This document shows positions 47,127 through 56,699 of a DNA stretch of 64,000 nucleotides, one piece after another (the first letter of the stretch is position 1; each line of letters opens with the position of its first letter). The DNA is from Lineus longissimus (lineage: Eukaryota > Nemertea > Pilidiophora > Heteronemertea > Lineidae). The stretch is taken from NCBI RefSeq assembly GCF_910592395.1, contig NC_088313.1, positions 13,100,437 to 13,164,436 on the forward strand. Reading direction: 5' to 3'. Below the pieces are notes generated by a model, which was not told the origin of the DNA, did not search any database, and saw nothing but the letters and a program-made list of their open reading frames with translations. A program made the position numbers and the translations under genes.

Positions 47127-48314
47127 TATGGTACACTGTGTGTACATAGCCGACGTGACTGACTTTGGGATCATTGTGGTTTTTACTATTTCTGATGTCA
47201 AAATACGTTACCAGTGGGAAAATAAATATGGGTTGAGGGGGCATTTGGGTGAGGGTATCAATCATTCTCCTCAACATGGTACATGGAACATGGTATCAGG
47301 TCAAAGTGAATTATAGTAATCAGTAACTAAGCTGCATTCGGAACTGTTCGAATCGAACATGTCACAGCGAGGGTCTTGCCTGCCCAGTATTCTAGGATTT
47401 TCTTAACTATTATTTGTAAAAAGCAAAACCCAGATCAACCGGGATCGTGGATTCGAATCTTCTAAAAATCATTAGTTTTGTTCTCGGTATAAGGGCAAGT
47501 TACAAGTAGAATCGGTTGAGACCAAGATACTCCGCGCAAGTCCGTTAAATTGAATTGTCAGAGGCGAAACAAATCAAATAAATCTTCATTACAGAATCAA
47601 GAAAGATATCGCTGTCAGCACTCGACTTCAATCCGTTGCTGAAGTACATGTAATACTATATAAAATTCTTTAGACGCATGAGTTGATGGGGTATGTTGAC
47701 TCTCACCCTTTTCGGTCCCAAGTTCATTCTCTCAAAAAGCACTGTGCCGCAGGGGGAGGCACTATCAAAACACTTCAGACAGTTAATTGTTGATATCGCG
47801 GTCCCCGGGGAGACTTGGTCATGTCGGCGGCGAGAGAAAGTCGCGCTTATTTTCTAATGACTTGTTGGCGTGTTGAGAGCTTACGGAGCGGCACGGGAAT
47901 CAGATGTATTTGAACATTTACACCAACCCAGCCCCTGGCATGCCTGGTTTGATTAATCCATTAGTATTTCTGCCGCAACCAACACACTCTTTGAGCAAGT
48001 ACAAATTGCCAAAAGCGTAACATGGGTGTACAAAACAAGTAAATTATCAATTTCATTTGAGAATCATGGTCAATATCATGGTCAACACTCGACTTTAACC
48101 CAGTGCCAAAGTACAATAAATTAATTCTCCGGGTGTATTAATTGTGGTGAAATTTTGCTTATCTGTGGTTTTGTCTCCCGGATCAATGCACTTAGGGTAT
48201 TTGATAAAATCATCATCATCACTATCATCTTTTAAGGCTTCGTAGTCAATTTCGATCTTTTTCATGGGATCTTAAGTTCAAATCGGGTGACACATTAAAC
48301 CACTGCGTGGGATT

Positions 48315-48610
48315 ATTAGCCTGCCCTGGCATAGGCATTATGGTGTTGAGAAACTGTGGAAGAGTCAGAAATTTTAGTTCCTTGAAACCCACGCCGGTTC
48401 ATCTGGGTTTCCCCCACTTACGTATGGGAACGTCTGCCTGCCCTGGTATAAAGGCACTGGCTCGGGCATATATGCCTATATATATATGCCTGTATGCCCC
48501 AGAGAATCTCCGTTTAAAGTCTCATTCCTTATAGTAGCTAATTCAAAGAAATGTGAGGAGCGAGGAATTTTAGTTGTTTTTGAAACCCACGCCGATTCAT
48601 GTACCAATCT
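48315..48610 (+). repeat. Local duplication inside the 48 kb cluster
   Basis: GCCTGCCCTGGCATA-GGCA and later GAATTTTAGTT and GAAACCCACGCCGRTTCAT followed by CTGGGTTTCC occur twice, at 48318-48413 and 48439-48618. The second copy is expanded and contains a TATATATGCC run. Confidence 0.7.
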
Positions 48611-48690
48611 GGGTTTCCTCGGAATCGAACCCGGGCCCTTTCGCATTATGGTTGCTATGATTCACCTCCGATGGATATGGAGTATTGATT
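48560..48690 (-). mobile_element. tRNA-derived SINE head
   Basis: On the minus strand the sequence reads GGGCCCGGGTTCGATTCCG, containing a perfect pol III B box GGTTCGATTCC (48621-48631), with GGAGGTGAATCATAGCAACC upstream as a decayed D-arm or A-box region. Downstream on that strand is GGAAACCCAGATTGGTAC. The non-conserved acceptor stem argues against a functional tRNA. Confidence 0.55.
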
Positions 48691-48929
48691 TTAAGCTTTT
48701 TCAGTCCTAAGCGCCTACTCTTGAAAATCATTCAGCCTGTCGGAATCGCGTCGCAGTGGGAGAATCTGTCAAAAACACTTCAGACAGTTAATAGTTGATA
48801 TTGCATTCCCCGAGGCACATGGCCATGTTAACGGCAAGAGAAAATCTCATTGATTTTGTCACGACTTGCTGACTAGTTTAGGGGGGTCTCGGGGCGGCGC
48901 AGACCTACTAGATGTTTGTACTTTTGAGG

Positions 48930-51300
48930 ACCCACGAGTGATTATTCTGGTCCAATAAAAGTGGCTGAGAAAGCGATTTTCTCCGGCAGGGTGGTTTATA
49001 GCCACGGCTAACTGGGTTGTCTCGATGAGCATGGACCAACTGGCTCCAGATTGGCCTCAGCGTTTTCAAATATGCCTATGCTGATTGGTACATGAAGGGG
49101 CGACCGGAGGATAATTATGGTCCGTGACTACTGCCAGTGGTTTACCAGGTCAAAACCTTCCCTGGGTCTCCACTATGGAATGAGACTGTGCTCTGATCAC
49201 CTGTCATTCACTCCTTCAGCAGCAGGTGGAGAGCTTCTCCCAGTGCAAAAGGTTTTCTTCAGGAGACATAATTCGGTATGATCTATCGCTGGCGAGCTCT
49301 AATGATTTCAGAGAAAAAAGCCTGCAGGCAAAATTCACCTAACTAAACGCGTGGGCACTCTCACAAACTCATGCTCAAGTGCTGACAACCAGATATCATT
49401 GCTGTTTTATTTTATCTCTGATAACTTATTAAACCAAACCGAGTTCCTGATTTAGAAACACTTCAAAACTCAAAGTTTAAATAATCTTTTCAGTCATTGA
49501 CGTGTGTCTATCAAATTATATCGCAGGAGCCACAATGTCGAAATCGTCTACTCTAGTCATGTTTTCTGTATGATTATAAATTACATTAAGTAAACTGATT
49601 AGTTTCGATGAGTTGATAAGAACGTTTACTTTGAATACGAAGCGAAAGTGTAAAGTGTATGTGTGTTGGCCCTCGACATCACGTCGAGTTAAAGCGATTA
49701 AGTGTATACATATTCCTGAATAAAGTCCCTTTGACTGTGCTTACGACCTGTCGTTTGAATTTCCCATAGGATATTCGAAATCATGACAGTTGTCTATTAT
49801 GTGTATACTGTCAGGTCGAAAGTACAATATGTGTTAGTCGTAAGCTAACACATTTATTACAAGGATATGACAGTTGTGTTTCTTTTTAAAACTTACAGTG
49901 CTACGGTACTGTGCAGAAATAACATGTATTGCGCACACCTGACCAGTCTTCGATGTTTAGGTTATTGAACGTTGCGCACACCTTAAATCTGTGGCGACTA
50001 CTTTCCAGTTGATTAAAACTCACAAATTGTTTTCCACTGACAACAAAGAAAAGCACGACCAAGAACATCGCAATACTTCCCATGAGGTATTAGAACGAGG
50101 CATATATACAGTGTACTCCATACTTTCTGTTGGTATTCAAATAATCTACTGGCCAACTGGTGAACGAGCCAACAGAGACCTATCAACCTGGCACTCGACA
50201 CCGATAAGACGAATTGATGACACCAACTCGACCCTTACATTCATCTTTTATATATTCCCTTCATTTGGGATTTGGGAATCGACACCCAAAGTTAAAAATG
50301 GATGGTGACGATTTGCCTGGTGGCTGCGTGACGATGGCGCCATTTTTCGTTTTTCGCATGGTGAAGGACACTTTCTTCACCACAATGGCCAAATACTTGA
50401 ATGGTGGTATAAAACAGTAGTACAGATTGAATGCACCCATTGCGATCGCATTCTTTTCTCGAAGAACAGTGAGGTCTGAACGGAATAGCAGCAACATATG
50501 GACATAGGCACACGATTGGTTGAAACAATCATGACGTCATTCGACCTGGTCTGGTGGGAATTGCGGGCACTGGCCAGCAAATTTGCCCAGCACAGTTGCA
50601 GTACTTTCAGTGCAGTAATCTTATACGCCTATGCCCGCCGGATTGAGAGTCCCTCAGAGGGGTTCCAAACAACAAACACACGGTAAAGTCGCATTAAGGG
50701 ACAGCTCTTATGCGCTTTCCCAAAATGGATAAGTCCGGAATGGGGCTGAAGAATGTCTGTCAGAGCTCCCATGTTTACGACTAATCTGACCTTCAAAATA
50801 AAGTATAATCCATGTACGTACACATGACCATTATACATATGCTTGCAAGTCGTCACTACATTGTATCAAGCATTTTTTTCCAGATTTCTCAAATTAAGCA
50901 AACAAAAAAAATATCGCAAAGACGTTTTATGTATAGGCATGCCATTAAACATCCGGAACCCCATGGCCCTATGATACCCCCTTTGAATATAGGTGTACAT
51001 CTTGCTAAGATGCATGAACCTCGATGGTCAAGGTGGCCATTTAAGGGCACGAGCTTGTCAAGGGACATGACTGGGTATGACACGCGTCTCGTTTTTTGAC
51101 AATACATACACCACCTGCTCGCTCAGTCCAACAGAAGTGTTTTGGGTGAGAGGAAATCACACCCTGTCCATACAGCGACAACCATGCGATGTCAACCCCA
51201 GATCAGTGGGAGGTTACCGACATTCACCACACTTACCATGGGAAAAGGCTTATGGTCACAAGTAACTTCACATTATTGAACAAGCCATAAAACAGTTATT
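48930..51300. other. Non-coding stretch with unassigned open frames
   Basis: At 50214-50528 both strands are open over much of the same interval: minus-strand AIAMGAFNLYYCFIPPFKYL and plus-strand MDGDDLPGGCVTMAPFFVFR. Neither is recognised and they cannot both be functional by default. Elsewhere nothing is supported. Confidence 0.4.
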
Positions 51301-51321
51301 TGTCGATGCTGAGTGCAGAAA

Positions 51322-51441
51322 CTGAGCGTGGGCAGAACTTGAAGTCAAATGGCCTCCCCCACAACTGGTTAAGGAGTGAGTTACTGGTTGCTTTTTAGGA
51401 GGACAGAGAAATGTCCAGTGTTTACTGCTGGCTACCACACA
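51322..51441 (-). repeat. Inverted repeat, left arm
   Basis: This segment is the reverse complement of 52487-52603 with about 94% identity by eye over 115 bp. On the minus strand its frame includes CVVASSKHWTFLCPPKKQP. The pair could be terminal arms of a ~1.28-kb element or two opposed copies of a short repeat. Confidence 0.85.
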
Positions 51442-51449
51442 CAAGAAGA

Positions 51450-52480
51450 GTTGATAAGAACTTACCGAGTTATCTCTTGAAATTTTCAACCGGATGAAAT
51501 TCCTTATGTCCGAGTGCTCGCAGCTACGTGACAGGTATATATGACACGTGACTCTCTACTGTCGTCTATCACTTTATTGAATCCAGTTTAGTATTTACTC
51601 CATTCTAGCTCGCGGCTTGAAGACATATTTGTTTAGAAATGATATTATGCACGATAAAGGTTTATATCTCATTTGACATGTATTTGGGGCAATCCAGGGA
51701 CTGCACCATAAACCCCACGAACTCAATACGTCCGTGTATATATGAAAGACTTATCCAGGCCGATGTGAGTATGCATGTAGGCCTTAACCAGTACTATCAC
51801 TGTTTGGCACTCGCTCAGAGCTCCCGTATGGCTTCTCCACACACATATTCACCAAAAGCATATGAATTTAGTATTGATTTACCATATGGTATGGATTATG
51901 ATCAGTGGTTACCAAAAACATGCCGCCTGGCGCTTGCCGTGCATATCGCCAATCGAAACCCTTGCGAAGCTGACAGTTGTATAATTTGGGCTCGGCGTTT
52001 TGAGAACCATCACCTGCCTTTGTCAACAATGGTTGTGATGTTTTATGTATGATGATGCACTTCAGTTGAGGTTTTGGGCACGAGACAGTAGGCCTAGATA
52101 ATTGCATAAAACGAGGGGAATCCTTTGGTTACCATGAAAATTGATTTTATTTTCTGTATAGGAATGTATCTTTCCAAGGTGTGGTTCTGAGAAGAGTACG
52201 TACTTACTGCATTTCCTGTTTTGTAGCATAGGAAGGTCATCGAAGAATAGACTCCGTAAAACCGAAACCGAAAGACGGTTGTGCTCTTGGACGGTAGCCG
52301 TCGTACTCATATTTTTGTTCTTTATAAAGTAGCTTCAGAATGACAATTCCCCAAAGCTTCTTTTTGATTCCGATTTTGAATTGCCGATCTTCGACCTAAA
52401 GCAGCTTAAACTTGTTGGAAAGAGCCAGGAATCTTTTTCCAAAAGTGCAATCTTGGGTTCTCCCAGGGAACATACCCAGG
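51450..52480. other. Sequence between inverted repeat arms
   Basis: A 137-codon plus-strand frame at 51639-52052 and a 58-codon open segment ending near 52505 (LPIFDLKQLKLVGKSQESFS) lie here. No transposase motif was recognised, so the interval cannot be assigned to a transposon class. Confidence 0.35.
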
Positions 52481-52486
52481 ATCTAT

Positions 52487-52603
52487 TGTGTGGTAGCCAG
52501 CAGTAAACACTGGACATTTCTCTGTCCTAAAAAACAACCAGCAACTCACTGCTTAACCAGTTGTGGGGGAGGCCATTTGATATCAAGTTCTGTCCACACT
52601 CAG
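52487..52603 (+). repeat. Inverted repeat, right arm
   Basis: It matches the left arm at 51322-51441 in opposite orientation. A three-base indel distinguishes the arms (CPPKK versus CPKK), so the shared frame is kept open in both. On this side the frame continues to GIQPAKAYDIHKTPENIPMS and a stop at 52699. Confidence 0.85.
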
Positions 52604-52799
52604 GCACATATTAAACTGGGCATCCAACCAGCAAAGGCTTACGATATCCACAAGACACCGGAGAACATCCCGATGTCTTGGAAAGAAATCGAGAGATAAG
52701 ATCGTAAAACGCGTTGGACGATAAAAATGTCGGAGTTGCAAGCCAAAGGATTTGCAATTCGGTCATACTACTTATTCGCTTGTTCAAAAGATGGCTAAG

Positions 52800-53052
52800 C
52801 GTCCAAAGCAAGGGGTAAACTTATCCTTGTAAGGCAAGGACCTCTTTCGTTATTCAACGGATTAATCGAGGAGGCTTCTCTAGCTAATGGTCTGGCTTTC
52901 TGTTCAAGAATTTTATTTGACGTGCTCGCCGCCCCCGTAAGCTCTGCACTCGAGAGGCTGAACTTTTCTGTAATGGGCATGGCTGTCGGGTATACCTTAG
53001 TTAATGAGTCCATTACGGATCGGCCCCAAGCTTTGTTCCCGTCACCTGTATG
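52800..53052 (+). pseudogene. Possible hAT transposase C-terminal remnant
   Basis: The frame is open for 83 codons and contains VLAAPVSSALERLNFSVMG, resembling the hAT dimerisation motif P-x-S-S-A-x-x-E-R-x-F-S but with one residue missing and one inserted. The stretch following it does not match the usual hAT C-terminus. It may be decayed, or the resemblance may be accidental. The minus strand is also open here and was rejected. Confidence 0.25.
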
Positions 53053-53362
53053 ATGTGCCGCGCCTAGAGACTGGGCAAGAGCCTAATCTTCTTCCGACCT
53101 TATTAACTTATGCGACGAGGATGGATTGCGACCCGTCTATTTATAGGTACGTGGTGTTGCTGTAGCCCTGACCGAAAACCTCAGCCTCTCGCATTTGGCC
53201 TGTGGAGATACAACGTAATTCCCAGAAAACTTCACTCGTTCCCTCTATATGGTCAATATCTGTTTGGAGTTTCAAAGGTGTCGATAGTTAAACGCTGGGG
53301 GCCCTTGATATGGGTACTTTGGTACCACTATCGAACTTCCAGGGAACTCTAGCAAATACCAT

Positions 53363-53540
53363 CTTGCTGGGCACAGTGGAGGGTAGCCGCCGACGCGGCT
53401 GTCCAAACAGAATTCGGATGGACGACGTGATGCACTTGGCTGGATGAAGGGCCAGTGACCCGCCTTGCCGAGGACAGAACCGTGTGGTGTCGCATAGTTA
53501 GCAGCTTAGGGTCGCCCCAGTGGCCGCAAGGCTGGGGGAC
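53363..53540 (+). pseudogene. LINE reverse transcriptase protein, C-terminal fragment
   Basis: One frame reads ILLGTVEGSRRRGCPNRIRM followed by DDVMHLAG. After a one-base frameshift near 53444, GPVTRLAEDRTVWCRIVSSL follows, with a tryptophan-rich end and TGA. The order G-x-R-R-R-G-x-P, then D-D-V, then R-L-A-E-D-R-x-x-W-x-x-I-V is the conserved tail found after the reverse transcriptase domain in many non-LTR retrotransposons. The copy is 5'-truncated and frameshifted, so it is inactive. Confidence 0.75.
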
Positions 53541-53691
<151 letters not shown>

Positions 53692-53699
53692 TCGAACTT

Positions 53700-54255
53700 C
53701 CACCAAAAATTTAAACGGAGGGGTATCATTTACCCAGGATAAAAATAAGCTAAGCTGATTTCCCCTGCAAAGCACATGTTGCATTTCCCTCTGCGCTTAC
53801 CATAAATTTTTCGCATTTTTTCTCTCAGAGTCGTGACAAGTAATTAAATATCATACCTGTGAGACTTTAGTCCAACATGCTGATTGGCAAGCAGGCCTTC
53901 TGAGGCTCATCCATCATAACGAGAGATCTTGTGACAATAGGTCCAGTCAATCTAGGGTTGACCCATTACTTCGACGAAGAAATTAGACCAGTTTTATTTT
54001 GACTCTATTGCCTTTCGTGATGTGTACCATTAATCATATTTCAAAATTTTATTTATTATTTCTTTGAAGAAATTTTACTAACTGTTTCATTTATGAATTA
54101 CCGTTTCTGGGGGGTCCTCCAAAATGTCACACCTGTGACACGCACATGAACGGTGGTTATGGATTCACACAACAGGCTGCTTGGCAGGAGAAAGCGTGAG
54201 ATCGATAGTCCTCATGGGCTCACCATCATCCAACTTGCCTAACACGCACATTTTT
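53700..54255. other. Non-coding stretch, nothing recognised
   Basis: No open frame, repeat or regulatory pattern could be supported. Confidence 0.45.
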
Positions 54256-54261
54256 TATTCT

Positions 54262-54553
54262 TACAAGTCTAATGGTATCGGAAGATTGGCCTGCTGCCAT
54301 AGATTTTCTGCTCCCAGGCGTATTGCACTGGCTGGTTTTTGCAATACCTTATGAAAGTGTTGCTTCAACCAAAACCTTCGGGCAGTGACGCCCTGATGCT
54401 GGCCACGGTTATCCGTGATCTCAACTTTTTCAGGGTGCAAAGTGTTAATTACGTCTTTCTGCACCTTATATACCTCGCTGTAATAAAACGAATTCAGACT
54501 TAACTCAACACGCAGTCGAATGTCTTTAAACAAAGCCCCCTCGTACCTAGGCT
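54262..54553 (-). CDS. Candidate internal or terminal exon, unknown protein
   Basis: The minus-strand frame is open for about 96 codons and has strongly protein-like composition: YEGALFKDIRLRVELSLNSF, then SEVYKVQKDVINTLHPEKVE, ARRFWLKQHFHKVLQKP and ENLWQQANLPIP. An AG (CCTAG) lies at its upstream edge near 54548, and CTTGTAAGA, a good splice donor, lies at 54261-54268 just before the in-frame TAA. No start methionine is present, fitting an exon. I recognise no domain. It may belong to a host gene or a transposon. Confidence 0.4.
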
Positions 54554-54559
54554 AGGGCT

Positions 54560-55150
54560 AAATTCCCATTGTGCCTCTGTCTTATCAAGACAAATCTTGA
54601 TAACATCGACATCCACGAAACAGCTTTCAAGAGAGTTGATATGCCTCAACCAGCAAGGGCTAATAAAGGAAATATTCAATATTGTCGGGCTGTCATATCT
54701 CTGACAACGTATTTTGCTTTAAAAAATAAATTTGAACGGAGATAGGTTACATCAAGTACGGATACTTTGTTACATGTCATTCGGGAACTTAAGCCATCCA
54801 ATCGAGCTTTTCAATAGGAAGTCGACTGTTTTGGTGAAGCTTGCCCTTGGAATTGATGGAGATTATTAATTCTGAGATTGAGAAGCCAGCGACACACGAG
54901 GCCTGCCTACGCATGTTATTACCGATATGATCATAGTCCGTATATTATTGCCTATAACAGAAGAAGAGAGGACTAATACAATCAGCGGATATTCCGCCTA
55001 GCTTCATCATCTTAAACTGCGAGCCGAGTGCCCAGACACACACCTATTACTCCCTTGGTCTCCTAGGCGACGGTCATGCCCCATGCCCTGGCAATTGACC
55101 TTTTCCCCCCTTGTCAGACACATGACCCGATCACCGTCAAGGAGGAGGTG
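54560..55150. other. Non-coding stretch, nothing recognised
   Basis: Only short open frames without motifs. Confidence 0.45.
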
Positions 55151-55169
55151 AATGCATACTTGGGAGACG

Positions 55170-55350
55170 TCGGGGTGGGGTAGTGGAAACATCAGCGCCT
55201 GTCATCTCCGAGGTCCCGGATTCGTTTCCCGATGCACTCATGTAATAGATGGCGACTCTCTTTGACAGCGTAAGTTTCCTACGGGGTCTCCGGTTTCATC
55301 CTACGTACATTACAATCGCCCAATATTGTTTATAGAGTTAATATCACCCG
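55170..55350 (+). mobile_element. tRNA-derived SINE
   Basis: GGGGTAGTGGAAA (55177-55189) fits a pol III A box, and GGATTCGTTTCC (55218-55229) a B box, with ordinary tRNA spacing. The intervening CAGCGCCTGTCATCTCCGAG resembles an anticodon arm, and the downstream ACGGGGTCTCCGGTTTCATC block is typical of SINE bodies. The acceptor stem is not complementary, so it is not a tRNA gene. Confidence 0.6.
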
Positions 55351-55839
55351 TTTTATGCCTTATTCAAAAAGAGATATCCTCCATACTAGCAAGGTGATTA
55401 TTCCCGTGGGTGTCACGCAATGATGCTGCATCCTGCCGCCCACGCGCGAATGGAGCTTAACACGGCGTAAAAAATTGCAAATAGCCGGGCCGGCCGGGGC
55501 TGCTGCAGAAAACCTCAAAGGGTATGCATAAGCGCAAGAGGTATGTGATAGGGACAATCTTCACCACAGACGTCTTAAATTCCTCAGTGTATTTGAGCTG
55601 AGGACGTTAAACTATTATCAGAACTTGTCTTCACGGACTGGTTCAGCTTCGATCGGAGTATCCCGCCATTCGCGAGATTGAGGCATTGGTCAGGTTATGG
55701 CGCATTCTTGTCTGCAGTGGTTTGTATGGTTAAAAGCCATTAGGATGATTGATATCAGACGACATAAAATGGCAATGAAGATAAGCCATCGACATCTCAG
55801 CTATTCCGCAGGTCAATCGCCTGTCTTGAAGTTGATCAG

Positions 55840-56042
55840 GGCCGGTTGTTCAAAGCCTGATGATCGTAAAGGTGAGTGGCCGGCAAGAAAACCAGGGTTC
55901 CGCTAAAATTTGGCGCTGGCATAGTGACAGCTACAATGTACACGTATATACACCTGATGGTGCCACATGTAACTTGACGGCACGCTTAGATAACAGAGGT
56001 TTGGCGGCTGCTATTCCGCCATTGGAGATAGCAGAGCTTTAA
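55840..56042 (+). CDS. Coding-like open segment, unknown (weak)
   Basis: An open frame ends in TAA at 56040-56042 and reads AKIWRWHSDSYNVHVYTPDG followed by ATCNLTARLDNRGLAAAIPP. The order V-x-V-Y-x-P-x-x-x-T-C-x-L resembles a single kelch-type beta-propeller blade, but only one possible blade is present. The upstream word AGGGCCGGTTGTTCAAAGCC (55839-55858) recalls dispersed MITE ends, so the segment could be repeat-derived. Confidence 0.2.
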
Positions 56043-56275
56043 ACAACTTGACCCAGTCTCCACTATCAGTCTACTCTTTAGTCTTAAGCAGCCCGAATAC
56101 GTCTGTTCAGCTGTTATTACCTTTGATCTCAATGGTATACAAGTGCACGATGTAAAGATCGTGTGAACCAACCCAAAAACCAGTGGATAAAGGCGAAGAC
56201 TGGTTTATCAAACATAGTGTGGACCGATTGATTAAATGATTGATGTCCATATGATGGAATGGGGTTGGATCTCAA

Positions 56276-56678
56276 ATATTAACTGGTGAGGGAAAATTGG
56301 CAAGTCTGAACCAGCTTCTCCTCGGGTTGATCGGGAGTGACTGTTTCGTTGTACCGCCGTTGATAGGACCGTGACAGCGCATTAGATCCCGTGAACGAGG
56401 CCGGCACCCCTGTCTGAACAGATTTATAAGAAGCCGCTATAAGGTAAACAACCTCGCCCCCGGGGTCCCTCTCAGCCAATACTTCATAACCGGTGAGAAC
56501 TGAAGTGGCACTGGGAAAGTCGCTGACCAGGTTCGCAATGTTAGTCCCCAGACCTTCGAATCACAAAGTGACCTCATCGACCACTTCCCTCGCAAGCATG
56601 ACATGTATATCCGACAATAGGAACACGGGGTACAAGGTGCAGCGCCATTGAGTCGCACGATATTTTCATCTGGATAAA
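56276..56678 (-). pseudogene. Coding-like segment with one in-frame stop, unknown protein
   Basis: On the minus strand one frame is open except for a single TGA near 56563. Before it the frame reads YPVFLLSDIHVMLAREVVDE, after it FEGLGTNIANLVSDFPSATS, then AERDPGGEVVYLIAASYK and later QRRYNETVTPDQPEEKLVQT, ending in TAA. Composition is strongly protein-like on both sides of the stop. An acceptor-like CTTTTTATCCAG lies at the upstream edge. A single stop suggests a recent pseudogene, a sequencing error, or two chance frames. I do not recognise the family. Confidence 0.35.
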
Positions 56679-56699
56679 AAGGTATCACTTGATGCTAAA

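Larger units (their letters stand above)
47707..48920 (+). repeat. Diverged duplication, offset about 1 kb
   Basis: The block 47707-47915 recurs at 48696-48920. Shared anchors are TTTTCRGTCC-AAG, CTCTC-AAAA, AACACTTCAGACAGTTAAT followed by TGTTGATAT, CCCCG-GG, CATGTYRRCGGC-AGAGAAA, GACTTGYTG and GGGGCGGC or GGAGCGGC. A further CAACACTCGACTTYAAYCC-AAGTAC motif occurs near 47616 and 48085. This suggests repeated duplication within 47.5-49 kb. Confidence 0.75.

Noticed and set aside
48621-48690. Functional tRNA gene
   Set aside because: A B box is present but there is no complementary acceptor stem or clear A box, so a SINE head is more likely.
50261-50528. Overlapping genes on both strands
   Set aside because: Neither strand has a recognised domain or splice or start evidence; coincident open frames are common at this length.
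55177-55229. Functional tRNA gene
   Set aside because: A and B boxes are spaced correctly but the arms do not pair; SINE body sequence follows.
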